A stretch of 64,000 bases of DNA from Kordia algicida OT-1 (GTDB taxonomy: Bacteria > Bacteroidota > Bacteroidia > Flavobacteriales > Flavobacteriaceae), in assembly GCF_000154725.1 (NCBI RefSeq), contig NZ_DS544873.1, forward strand, positions 3,819,339 to 3,883,338, in the 5' to 3' direction. The stretch's first letter is position 1. Each line of letters starts with the position of its first letter. The notes beneath the pieces are model-generated. The model did not search any database and had not been told where the DNA came from. It saw only the letters and a list, made by a program, of their open reading frames with translations. A program made the translations under genes and the position numbers. Shown in pieces: positions 1-7,895 of this stretch.

Positions 1-1720
1 CGTCAATCGTTGTTAATCCTTCTGAGTCTGTGCGTCTTGAGGCAATTTCGTGTTGTTGATAATTGTATAAAGTTACTTTTGCATTGCCCACAGGATTTGT
101 AGTTAGAATATCGCTTACCGCAAAATAATACGATTTGTTTTCGCCTCTTTTTACAATGACACCTAAATCGGAAGCCAATACATTTGCCGTTAAAAAACGA
201 TCTTGCAAGTAATAGGAATCTGTACAAGGATTTTCACGGTCATCCCAATTGTAGCGATAGTTTCTAAAGCTGTAAATTTTATTGTCCCAATAGGCTTCTT
301 CGTTTTCGTCTTCATCTTCACGATTTTGATAGTAATCACCACGCGCGCTTGCATCTTCCGCAGAAGCGGTATTTTCACAAGTATACAACGCATAATCTCT
401 TTTAAAGCCAATTTCTATTTGATAAATAGCGCCAGGTTCTGCCTGAAAAAGTTTTGATAAGTCAATTCCGTAGGTTTTCCATTGTCCGTCGTTTTCATTT
501 TCATTTTTCACCAAATCAATGGTTTCTTTAGCGATGCGTCTTCCTACTGTACGAATGCTGTAACGATCAATTTCATTGATTTGGTTTCCTTGTAAAAACT
601 GCAATACATTTTTTTGGTATATTTTGATGATGCGCACATCAACAGCCTTTAGGTTAATTGCCTGAAAGTTGTAGGTTAGATTTTTAGAATTTGGTAGAAT
701 AACACCTTTACTTATGGCGCGTAGTTGCGGTTTTTGTTGTTCAAATGAAACGCGTCTTGAATAGTCTTTTTTTAGTTTGAAACTTTCTTGATTTTTGATA
801 CCAGGAAATACTTCCAACATGGCTGTTCCTGTGATTCTATTTTTTGGATATACATTTAAGATGTTTCCATCAATAGCATAGGTAATATTTGGCTGTCCTG
901 TTACGGTTACCAAACCTTCAAAGTTTTGGTTTTTTAATAATGGATCGGAGAAGTTGATGCTTATTTTTTGTTCAGCACCTTGTGAAACCGTAACACCAAT
1001 AATAGAGAAGTTATTTTGCCCTGGAATGGTATAGTTTCTAGTACCTTTTGCTGTAGAATTGATAGGTTTTCCTGTCCATGATATTTTTATTTGTGTATTG
1101 TCTTCTGGTCTGTTGATGCTGTCAATCATAAATACATAAGTTTTACTGTTGAGCAATGGCGTATCCCATGTAATGTTTAGTTTTTTTCCGTTTTGTTTAG
1201 CGCTTAGTAATTCTTCTAGTTTTTCTGTAGGAATTATATCTGCGGAACGCAATGTACCGTTTAAGTATTGCCATTCTTTGGAGTACGATTGCAAGTTATT
1301 GGTTGTAATAGTAAAGTTTGGCGCCACTGTTTTAAAGGCGAATGTGTAGGTGCTAAATTCACTAGGAACATTTTCATAGATATCTTCCAACTTTACAGTT
1401 ACCGTATATTCTGTGTCGGGTTTTAGTGGCGTTTCAGGTGTAAAGCGCAAGGTTTTATTATTTTGAACCGACAGTTTTCCTGCTATTTTTGGATGAATTT
1501 CTATGAGCTCGGCAGAAACTTCTTTTTCGTCGTCACCCCAATTTGGCACTTCTTTTTGAAGTCCGATGATAATGGGTTCGCTCACGGAAACTGTTCCAGC
1601 AGTTGTTTGATAGATGTAGTCTTTGAATTCGAAAATATTATCGGTTTCAGGACTTGTTTTTTTACACGAAAAGAAACTGAGAAATACTCCCAAAAAGATG
1701 AAAATTGTAGTGTTGCGCAT
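1..1720 (-). CDS. alpha-2-macroglobulin family lipoprotein, N-terminal part (runs off window)
   Basis: The reading frame is open from ATG at 1720 to the window edge, about 573 residues of a protein that in Bacteroidota is usually well over 1500. It starts with a lipoprotein signal (hydrophobic run, then FFSCKK, Cys near residue 19), so it is probably anchored in the outer or inner membrane. Next come beta-rich MG/Ig-like stretches: a region with FKDYI then EPIIIGLQKEV, a module with LKPDTEYTVTV, and one with LNVYPKNRITG. Bacterial alpha-2-macroglobulins of this layout are thought to trap proteases in the periplasm; the bait and thioester or C-terminal domains would lie outside the window. The family call rests on the N-terminal pattern only. 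The gap to the asparaginase gene upstream is 106 nt and both genes are on the minus strand. Confidence 0.75.
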   Translation of the reverse strand, partial: MRNTTIFIFLGVFLSFFSCKKTSPETDNIFEFKDYIYQTTAGTVSVSEPIIIGLQKEVPNWGDDEKEVSAELIEIHPKIAGKLSVQNNKTLRFTPETPLKPDTEYTVTVKLEDIYENVPSEFSTYTFAFKTVAPNFTITTNNLQSYSKEWQYLNGTLRSADIIPTEKLEELLSAKQNGKKLNITWDTPLLNSKTYVFMIDSINRPEDNTQIKISWTGKPINSTAKGTRNYTIPGQNNFSIIGVTVSQGAEQKISINFSDPLLKNQNFEGLVTVTGQPNITYAIDGNILNVYPKNRITGTAMLEVFPGIKNQESFKLKKDYSRRVSFEQQKPQLRAISKGVILPNSKNLTYNFQAINLKAVDVRIIKIYQKNVLQFLQGNQINEIDRYSIRTVGRRIAKETIDLVKNENENDGQWKTYGIDLSKLFQAEPGAIYQIEIGFKRDYALYTCENTASAEDASARGDYYQNREDEDENEEAYWDNKIYSFRNYRYNWDDRENPCTDSYYLQDRFLTANVLASDLGVIVKRGENKSYYFAVSDILTTNPVGNAKVTLYNYQQHEIASRRTDSEGLTTID

Positions 1721-1826
1721 GATTATTTTTTTTGTAAAGTAGGCAGACTTTTTCATAATTTTGGTGTTCTTTGAGTATTCGTCGTGATGTATTTAGAATT
1801 CGTAAAACTTTTTCAATTTTACGTTT

Positions 1827-2867
1827 TTAGTCTTTGTAAATTCCAACTGTGATTTTTCCCTTTTCGTCTACTGTTGCACGATACATTCCTGGTGTATTGA
1901 ATTCGGCAACTAAGTTTCCTTTAGCATCAATAGCAATAATTCCGCCATCGCCGCCCATATTTTTTAGTTTGTTTTGAATGACTTCTTTTGCGGCTTCTTG
2001 TAGCGACATGTTTTTGTATTCCATCAAGGCAGAAATATCGTATGCTACATTGGCTCTGATAAAATATTCGCCATGTCCCGTTCCTGAAACTGCACAGGTT
2101 TTATTATTTGCGTACGTTCCTGCACCAATAATGGGCGAGTCTCCAATACGATTCCATTTTTTATTGGTCATTCCGCCAGTAGAAGTTCCAGCAGCGAGGT
2201 TTCCGTTTTTATCTAAAGCCACACAACCAACGGTTCCGTATTTGTAATCTTTCATATACGGATCTAAATATGCTGTTTTGTCTTTGTCGCCTTGTTTTGC
2301 TTTTTGAAGCGAATTGAAACGTTTTTCTGTAAAGAAGTAACTTGTGTCAACGACTTCCAAGCCTTGTGCTGCGGCAAATTCTTCTGCGCCTTTTCTTGCA
2401 AGCAATACATGATCTGAGTTTTCCATCACTTTTCGTGCCGCAGAAATCGGGTTTTTTAAGTTGGTCACACCTGCAACAGCACCCGCATTTAATGTTTTTC
2501 CTTCCATGATAGAAGCATCAAGTTCGTTTTTGCCATTGTTTGCAAACACAGCTCCTTTTCCTGCGTTAAAAAGAGGTGAGTTTTCTAGAATGTGAATCGT
2601 CTGTTCGACAGCATCTAAACTAGAACCTCCATTTTGTAAAATTTCATATCCTTTTTTGGCAGCTTCTTCCAATTTTGCTTTGTATTCGGCTTCCATTTCT
2701 GGCGTCATGTTCTTTTTTAAAATAGTTCCTGCGCCGCCGTGAATGACCAATCCAATGCTATTTTTTGGAGTTTCATCTACTTTTTTAGGAGTTTTTTCTT
2801 CAGAAGTATTTGCACAACTATTTAGAATAAAAGCAAGTAGGAGCAAAATTAAAGCCGATTTTTTCAT
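1827..2867 (-). CDS. isoaspartyl peptidase / L-asparaginase (Ntn hydrolase), lipoprotein
   Basis: 346 residues. A lipoprotein signal ends at LNSCAN, followed by a Thr/Lys-rich linker and the asparaginase-2 fold starting at GLVIHGGAGT. The autocatalytic Thr is in YGTVGCVA (Thr about 212), followed by the substrate-binding segments STGGMTNK, RIGDSPIIGAG and GTGHGEYF. Family members cleave between Gly/His-rich sequence and this Thr to give alpha and beta subunits, and hydrolyse asparagine or beta-aspartyl dipeptides. The signal peptide places this copy in the periplasm or at the membrane, where it may recycle damaged isoaspartyl peptides or provide nitrogen. The length fits the family. It could share a transcript with the macroglobulin-like gene downstream. 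Substrate preference cannot be told from sequence. Confidence 0.9.
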   Translation of the reverse strand: MKKSALILLLLAFILNSCANTSEEKTPKKVDETPKNSIGLVIHGGAGTILKKNMTPEMEAEYKAKLEEAAKKGYEILQNGGSSLDAVEQTIHILENSPLFNAGKGAVFANNGKNELDASIMEGKTLNAGAVAGVTNLKNPISAARKVMENSDHVLLARKGAEEFAAAQGLEVVDTSYFFTEKRFNSLQKAKQGDKDKTAYLDPYMKDYKYGTVGCVALDKNGNLAAGTSTGGMTNKKWNRIGDSPIIGAGTYANNKTCAVSGTGHGEYFIRANVAYDISALMEYKNMSLQEAAKEVIQNKLKNMGGDGGIIAIDAKGNLVAEFNTPGMYRATVDEKGKITVGIYKD

Positions 2868-2963
2868 AAATATGGAAAAGATTGATTAGTGGCTTCAATT
2901 TACATAATTTCAAACGGAAAAGCATTTGTTTCTTAGATATTTATTCACAATATGCTTTATAAA

Positions 2964-3100
2964 AAAGAGGCTGTCTAAAAAGTACAGATTTCGTCAAACC
3001 GAACTTGATTCGGTTTCTCATAACGTTTGAAAATCAACATGATGAGATTCTGGGTCAAGTCCAGAATGACGTTTCAATATACTTTTTAGACAACCTCTTT
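2964..3100. repeat. MITE-like element with 21-bp terminal inverted repeats
   Basis: The ends 2964-2984 and 3080-3100 are inverted copies with one mismatch in 21 (core GGCTGTCTAAAAAGTA on the left). The 137-bp interior has no ORF but holds two smaller palindromes: CCGAA-cttga-TTCGG near 2999-3013, and ATTCTGG-gtcaagt-CCAGAAT at 3047-3067. Terminal inverted repeats around a short non-coding core are typical of miniature transposable elements moved by a transposase encoded elsewhere. No clear target-site duplication is visible. It sits between the asparaginase gene and the small peptide gene. Confidence 0.6.
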
Positions 3101-3129
3101 AATGGTAGGATTTTAAATTGAATTAGTTT

Positions 3130-3363
3130 TTAAGCATCACAAGGTGCATTTATAGATTGTTGACATCCTAAATCCCAAGATGGCTCACATTCACAAGCAG
3201 TATACAATTCGCTATACCAAGTACATTGATAAATGTCATAGGTAAATACACATTCTTTTATGTTTCTTGATAGTGGAATTGGAAAAGGTCCTTGTGCGCC
3301 TCCGTTTAGCTTTGATACAGATGCTTTTTTAAGCGATAATGATTTTAGTTTCTTTTTTTTCAT
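3130..3363 (-). CDS. GG-leader peptide, orphan RiPP/lanthipeptide-like precursor
   Basis: 77 residues. The Lys-rich start (MKKKKLKSLSLKKASVSKL) followed by NGG at 20-22 matches the leader of Bacteroidota GG-type natural-product precursors, which are cleaved after the double Gly by a C39-peptidase exporter. The predicted core (residues 23-77) holds six Cys (38, 47, 57, 59, 67, 75), several Tyr/Trp and few charges. No modification enzyme, C39 exporter or immunity gene is nearby, so it would depend on enzymes elsewhere or be secreted unmodified with disulfides. It is a single gene with its own leader region. The leader call is fairly firm, the product class is open. Confidence 0.65.
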   Translation of the reverse strand: MKKKKLKSLSLKKASVSKLNGGAQGPFPIPLSRNIKECVFTYDIYQCTWYSELYTACECEPSWDLGCQQSINAPCDA

Positions 3364-3528
3364 GATTATAGTTTTTGATTACGATTTGAAAAGTTAGGAA
3401 AATATAAAGTAGGTAAATTACGGTTTTACCTTACTTAACAATTGTGTGTCAGTGAGTTGTGAGGTTATTTGATAACAGACAAGGAATGATCTCTAAAAAA
3501 TCCGTAATTTTAAAATCTAAAATTCTAA

Positions 3529-4077
3529 ATGACAATGGCGATACAAAAACCGTTTAATCTCAATCAATGGATTGAAGAAAATAGAGATTTATTAAAACCT
3601 CCTGTAGCTAATAAAAATTTGTACAAAGAAGCAGGCGATTATATTGTGATGATTGTTGGTGGTCCAAACGCTAGAAAAGATTACCATTACAATGAAACCG
3701 AAGAATTGTTTTATCAGTTGGAAGGAAATATTGAAGTTCATGTCCAAGAAGATGGCGAGAAAAAAACCATGAAATTAGGTCCTGGCGATATGTATTTGCA
3801 TCCTGCTGGCGTGCCACATTCTCCTGTGCGTTTTGAAAATTCTATTGGCTTGGTGGTAGAGCGCAAACGAAAAGGAACAGATTTAATGGATGGTTTGCAA
3901 TGGTATTGTGATCATTGTAATCATAAACTGCATGAAGTACGATTTCCACTGAACGATGTAGAAAAAGATTTTCTAGGACATTTTAAAGATTTTTACGCTT
4001 CTAAAGAATTGCTTACTTGTGATAATTGCGGACACGTAATGCCAGTAGATGAACGATTTACCGCAGATGAAGCTTAA
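3529..4077 (+). CDS. nbaC: 3-hydroxyanthranilate 3,4-dioxygenase
   Basis: 182 residues; a second start two codons in (3535, MAIQKPF) is equally likely. The cupin core has the iron ligands in DYHYNETEELFYQ (His, Glu) and the later His in LHPAGVPHSP. The C-terminus has two Cys pairs, WYCDHCNH and TCDNCGH, the rubredoxin-like iron site of bacterial enzymes of this family. It opens 3-hydroxyanthranilate to 2-amino-3-carboxymuconate semialdehyde, which cyclises to quinolinate for NAD synthesis or is degraded. It is cytosolic. The next gene starts inside its last codons (4067), so the two are translationally coupled. A NAMPT-type gene for NAD salvage lies 4 kb away on the other strand. Confidence 0.93.
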   Translation: MTMAIQKPFNLNQWIEENRDLLKPPVANKNLYKEAGDYIVMIVGGPNARKDYHYNETEELFYQLEGNIEVHVQEDGEKKTMKLGPGDMYLHPAGVPHSPVRFENSIGLVVERKRKGTDLMDGLQWYCDHCNHKLHEVRFPLNDVEKDFLGHFKDFYASKELLTCDNCGHVMPVDERFTADEA

Positions 4078-4789
4078 GCTTGTTTGTATAGCGATCATTT
4101 TTGGAACTTTTGTATTTTCATGCGAATCGAAACTTTCTGCAGAAGCGATTGTAGAAAAATCTCTGAAAGAAGCTCATGGAGGAAAAGCGCAATGGGAAGC
4201 ACATAAAGTTTTGAGGTATGAAAAATCAACAACATTGTACGACAGTTCTGGAAAAATAACACTTGAAAAAAAGCAAACTTTTCACAATACATTGCAACCT
4301 GAGTTTACCTCAAAAGTAATTTGGAAAGAAAATGATGAAGAACATCGCATTGTTTTTGACGGTGAAGAAATATACGTATTTATTGATGGTTTTCAGGTAA
4401 CTGATGATGAAAAAGTCGCGAAAGCTCACAAAGAAATTATGGGCGCACACTATGTATTTTGGCAACCTTATAAATTAGCAACCGACGATGTTTCGTTATC
4501 ATCAGAAGGAAAAGTAAAACTAGATGATGGAAGTGAAGCGTATAAAATAAAAGCGGTGTATCCTGATAGCGAAACGATTTGGTGGTATTATTTTGATACA
4601 GAAACATTTCAACTCAAAGAAAATTTAGTCAAACACGGAAAAACCTACAGTCAAATAAAAAACTTACAGCACGAAGCGAAAACAGGATTGTTTTTAAACA
4701 AAGAACGAAAGAGTTATATGATTGATAGTACTAAAAATCAAAAATACCTTCGCGCACATTATCAGTACAACATTCTAGAATTGAAATGA
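4067..4789 (+). CDS. DUF6503-like lipoprotein
   Basis: 240 residues from the ATG at 4067. An upstream in-frame ATG at 4049 lies deeper in the previous gene and would put polar residues before the signal, so 4067 is preferred. The signal peptide MKLKLVCIAIIFGTFVFSC ends in a lipobox Cys, predicting a lipoprotein. The mature part opens with an AEAIVEKSLKEAHGG segment and has many Trp/Tyr, resembling the DUF6503 family and LolA/outer-membrane-lipid-carrier-like folds (family memory, not a search). It overlaps the dioxygenase gene by 11 nt and probably forms an operon with it and the dehydrogenase at 4877. Function unknown. Confidence 0.75.
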   Translation: MKLKLVCIAIIFGTFVFSCESKLSAEAIVEKSLKEAHGGKAQWEAHKVLRYEKSTTLYDSSGKITLEKKQTFHNTLQPEFTSKVIWKENDEEHRIVFDGEEIYVFIDGFQVTDDEKVAKAHKEIMGAHYVFWQPYKLATDDVSLSSEGKVKLDDGSEAYKIKAVYPDSETIWWYYFDTETFQLKENLVKHGKTYSQIKNLQHEAKTGLFLNKERKSYMIDSTKNQKYLRAHYQYNILELK

Positions 4790-4876
4790 TAAACAGATTA
4801 TTCACGAATGAAGATTGCTAGAATTATGCTATCTTCGCAAAAATTTAACAAAAGAACTAAAAAAAGTTATAAATAA

Positions 4877-6430
4877 ATGGGAGCAGTAACTACTGATTTT
4901 GGAATCAAAGAAGCTTTAGAAACACTTGGCTTAAAAGATATAAATGAAGGAACATCAACAGGTTCAAACAATTTCTCAAACGGAGAATTGATCGAATCCT
5001 ATTCTCCAGTAGATGGAAAATTGATTGGAAAAGTAAAATCGACTACAAAAGAAGATTATGAAAAAGTGATGGAAGCTGCCACTTCAGCTTTTAAAACTTG
5101 GAGAACGATGCCAGCGCCACAACGTGGAGAAGTAGTGCGTCAGTTTGGAGAAAAATTAAGAGAGAAAAAAGAAGCACTTGGAAAATTGGTTTCTTATGAA
5201 ATGGGGAAATCTTACCAAGAAGGTTTAGGAGAAGTTCAAGAAATGATTGATATCTGCGACTTTGCAGTTGGATTATCACGTCAGCTCCACGGACTTACGA
5301 TGCATTCAGAGCGTCCAGGACACAGAATGTATGAGCAATATCATCCACTTGGAGTTGTAGGAATTATTTCTGCATTCAATTTCCCAGTAGCGGTTTGGGC
5401 ATGGAATACAGCATTAGCTTGGATTTGTGGTGATGTATGTGTGTGGAAACCATCTGAAAAGACACCAATGTGTGGAGTTGCATGCCAAAATATTGCAGCT
5501 GAGGTTTTTGCTGAAAACGACTTGCCAGAAGGAATTTGCTGTTTGGTAAACGGAGATTATAAAGTAGGTGAGTACCTTTCTAAAGATACACGTATTCCTT
5601 TAGTTTCTGCAACAGGTTCAACGCGTATGGGTAAAATTGTTGCCAAAGAAGTAGCAGGACGTTTAGGAAAATCGTTATTAGAATTAGGCGGAAACAACGC
5701 AATTATTGTAACGCCTGATGCAGATATAAAAATGACCGTAATCGGAGCTGTTTTTGGAGCTGTTGGAACGGCTGGACAACGTTGTACATCAACTAGAAGA
5801 TTGATTATTCACGATTCAATTTATGACAAGGTAAAAGATGCAGTTGTTGCGGCGTACGGACAGTTGCGTATTGGAAATCCACTTGATGAAAACAATCATG
5901 TTGGACCATTAATTGACAAAGATGCGGTAAAAATGTATGAAGCGGCACTTGAAAAAGTTGTTGCTGAAGGCGGAAATATTGTTGTTGAAGGTGGTGTTTT
6001 GGAAGGAGAAGGTTATGAAAGTGGTTGTTACGTAAAACCAGCAATTGCAGAAGCAGAGAATTCTTTTGAAATTGTGCAGCATGAAACATTTGCTCCCGTT
6101 TTATACTTACTAAAATACAGCGGAAGTATTGAAAATGCTATTGAAGTTCAAAATAGTGTTGCACAAGGATTATCGTCTGCGGTAATGACGAATAATTTGC
6201 GTGAAGCAGAACGTTTCTTAAGTCACGCAGGATCTGATTGCGGAATTGCCAATGTAAACATTGGAACGTCTGGAGCAGAAATTGGTGGTGCTTTTGGTGG
6301 AGAAAAAGAAACTGGAGGCGGACGCGAATCAGGATCTGATGCTTGGAAAATTTACATGCGTAGACAAACAAATACAATTAATTACACTACAGAATTGCCA
6401 TTGGCGCAAGGAATTAAGTTTGATTTGTAA
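4877..6430 (+). CDS. amaB: ALDH7-type aldehyde dehydrogenase (L-aminoadipate-semialdehyde dehydrogenase)
   Basis: 517 residues, full ALDH length. It closely follows the antiquitin (ALDH7) pattern: GVVGIISAFNFPVAVWAWN, the NAD site with FTGST-like SATGSTRMGK, LLELGGNNAI with the catalytic Glu, and the nucleophile in GTAGQRCTSTRR (Cys about 305). The ending SGAEIGGAFGGEKETGGGRE and LPLAQGIKF is also subfamily-specific. ALDH7 enzymes oxidise alpha-aminoadipate semialdehyde/piperidine-6-carboxylate in lysine breakdown and detoxify other aldehydes. It lies 87 nt after the lipoprotein gene and is followed by a strong terminator. The dioxygenase neighbour hints at 2-aminomuconate semialdehyde as another possible substrate, but the motifs favour ALDH7. 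Confidence 0.88.
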   Translation: MGAVTTDFGIKEALETLGLKDINEGTSTGSNNFSNGELIESYSPVDGKLIGKVKSTTKEDYEKVMEAATSAFKTWRTMPAPQRGEVVRQFGEKLREKKEALGKLVSYEMGKSYQEGLGEVQEMIDICDFAVGLSRQLHGLTMHSERPGHRMYEQYHPLGVVGIISAFNFPVAVWAWNTALAWICGDVCVWKPSEKTPMCGVACQNIAAEVFAENDLPEGICCLVNGDYKVGEYLSKDTRIPLVSATGSTRMGKIVAKEVAGRLGKSLLELGGNNAIIVTPDADIKMTVIGAVFGAVGTAGQRCTSTRRLIIHDSIYDKVKDAVVAAYGQLRIGNPLDENNHVGPLIDKDAVKMYEAALEKVVAEGGNIVVEGGVLEGEGYESGCYVKPAIAEAENSFEIVQHETFAPVLYLLKYSGSIENAIEVQNSVAQGLSSAVMTNNLREAERFLSHAGSDCGIANVNIGTSGAEIGGAFGGEKETGGGRESGSDAWKIYMRRQTNTINYTTELPLAQGIKFDL

Positions 6431-6452
6431 AAAAGATTAATACAAAACTCAA

Positions 6453-6484
6453 AAAACTCGCTTCTTTTGGAGCGAGTTTTTTTA
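6453..6484 (+). terminator. Rho-independent terminator after the ALDH7 gene
   Basis: A perfect 10-bp stem, AAAACTCGCT (6453-6462) with AGCGAGTTTT (6471-6480), an 8-nt loop and a run of seven T (6477-6483), 22 nt after the stop codon. Confidence 0.88.
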
Positions 6485-6863
6485 TGGTTTTTATTGAAAG
6501 ATTGAAGTATTTAAAAATTCTGTTTCCTTTCGAATTTCTGAACGTCAATTCGAGTGGATTTGCATAGCAAATTTGTATTTCGACTGCGCTCAACAGAGCT
6601 ATCGAGAAGTACTTTAAAAACATTAAATCCTTTCGGATATCAAAGTGGCTTTCGATACAAAATTCTTTCATTTCGACTCAGCTCAATGTGCAGAATTTCA
6701 TTCGATCTGACGCTTTGTAATTTGAAGTAGAGTAGTTTAAAAAAAATCAAAAAAAAGAATTCAAAGAGATTCCTATTTACAAAGTAACAATTCTAAAAGC
6801 AAAGCGCTCTAAAAGGCTAAGCCGATCTCAAAGCGAAGCGGTCAAACAGCAAAGCGATCTAAC
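6485..6863. other. non-coding repeat-rich gap
   Basis: No credible ORF. It holds a dispersed repeat at 6577-6616 (TTTCGACTGCGCTCAA... ATCGAGAAGTACTTT), a second variant near 6669-6715 (TTTCGACTCAGCTCAATGTG, then GATCTGACGC), and at 6800-6863 a degenerate tandem of about 17-bp units of the AAAGCGAAGCGGTCTAA type that abuts the stop codon of the desaturase gene. Confidence 0.6.
6577..6616. repeat. dispersed intergenic repeat (TTTCGACT/CGAGAAGTA family), copy 1
   Basis: A TTTCGACTGCGCTCAA block is followed by GCTATCGAGAAGTACTTT. A close copy is at 28861-28901; shorter relatives occur at 11617-11640, 30703-30724 and 33020-33047. All are intergenic. Confidence 0.6.
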
Positions 6864-6866
6864 CTA
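6800..6866 (-). repeat. 3'-end-associated GCTTCGCT repeat cluster after desaturase gene
   Basis: Read in the transcribed direction, the stop TAG is followed at once by GTTAGATCGCTTTGCTG, then TTGACCGCTTCGCTTTGAG, GATCGGCTTAGCC and TAGAGCGCTTTGC. These are four degenerate units of one motif. The same motif follows the stop codons of genes ending at 12131, 20846, 21218, 34868 and 35488, and forms the last codons of the gene ending at 10295. Confidence 0.6.
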
Positions 6867-7862
6867 AAGCATTCCATTCGCTTCAACCCATTTAAATTTT
6901 GTCATATCTTCCGGAATCGCTACACGATCGGCAATACGTGCCATACGATCTGGTAATTTCATTACATAATCACGCGCTTTTTCCGCTTTAGCAGTCAAAT
7001 CATTTAACTTATCAATTTCCCAATATGAAATCAACTTTCGCATAATGTCAATATAATCGTGCGTTGTGTACACGCCTAAACGTTGTGCCGCATTTGAAAA
7101 ATTTTCAAAAGCAGTTCCAATCGCTTCTCCTGATTCGCGAACAAACTGTGCTGGCATCACGATTTTTTTACGCATCATATCTTCAAAAGCCAACATCATT
7201 TCACTTGGATCGTACTTTAAAATTGTTTTTACAAATTCGCGGTAAGCCAAATGATGACGCATTTCATCACCCGCAATAATATTACACATTTTGCTAAGTA
7301 ATTTATTGCCTTGTTTCTTTGCCAACAATCCAACACGCTTATGCGAAACGTTGGTTGCCAATTCTTGAAAGCTTGTGTATACAAAGTTTCTGTAAGGATC
7401 GTTTGCCGTTCCAATATCAAATCCGTCGTTGATAAGATGTTGCGTCGTTATTTCTATTTCGCGCATGTTTACGCGACCTGATAAGTATAAATATTTGTTT
7501 AAAACATCTCCGTGACGATTTTCTTCACCTGTCCAATGACGAATCCATTTCGACCAGCCATTTCCACCATTTTCTGCATGTTGATTGATTCCTTCTACAT
7601 CCATTAACCACGATTCGTATGTTGGTAATGCTTCTTCCGTAATGGTATCTCCAACCAAAACAACCCAAAAGTCATATCCTAATTCTTTGGCTTCTTCACG
7701 AATTTGATGTACTTCATCAAAGAAATTTTCTCCTTGTGAATCTGGCAAAAAATCTGTGGGTTGCCATATTTTCTCTGGCGGAATTAAGTATTTTTCCATG
7801 AAACTATCGATTTCTTTTTCAATAGTTTGCATGACTTCTAAACGTATATTTTTTAAAGACAT
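6864..7862 (-). CDS. acyl-ACP desaturase (ferritin-like diiron)
   Basis: 332 residues, the length of soluble stearoyl-ACP desaturases. The two diiron motifs are clear: EENRHG (about 113-118) and DEMRHH (about 199-204), with further Glu ligands in the preceding helices. The protein is all helical with no membrane segment. It inserts a cis double bond into ACP-bound saturated acyl chains in the cytosol, using ferredoxin and O2, and so sets membrane fluidity. The gene starts 33 nt after the stop of the NAMPT-type gene and very likely shares its promoter. Position specificity cannot be read from sequence. Confidence 0.9.
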   Translation of the reverse strand: MSLKNIRLEVMQTIEKEIDSFMEKYLIPPEKIWQPTDFLPDSQGENFFDEVHQIREEAKELGYDFWVVLVGDTITEEALPTYESWLMDVEGINQHAENGGNGWSKWIRHWTGEENRHGDVLNKYLYLSGRVNMREIEITTQHLINDGFDIGTANDPYRNFVYTSFQELATNVSHKRVGLLAKKQGNKLLSKMCNIIAGDEMRHHLAYREFVKTILKYDPSEMMLAFEDMMRKKIVMPAQFVRESGEAIGTAFENFSNAAQRLGVYTTHDYIDIMRKLISYWEIDKLNDLTAKAEKARDYVMKLPDRMARIADRVAIPEDMTKFKWVEANGML

Positions 7863-7895
7863 TGATGGTTGTTTAATAATGTTGCAAAAGTACCA

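Noticed and set aside
1801-1823. CGTAAAA/TTTTACG hairpin after the asparaginase gene as terminator
   Set aside because: On the minus strand, the direction of the gene, no T run follows.
3441-3475. GTGTGTCAGTGAGTTGTGAGG region as a further LytTR-type site
   Set aside because: The second repeat at 21-bp distance does not match, and no -7 box is at the right distance.
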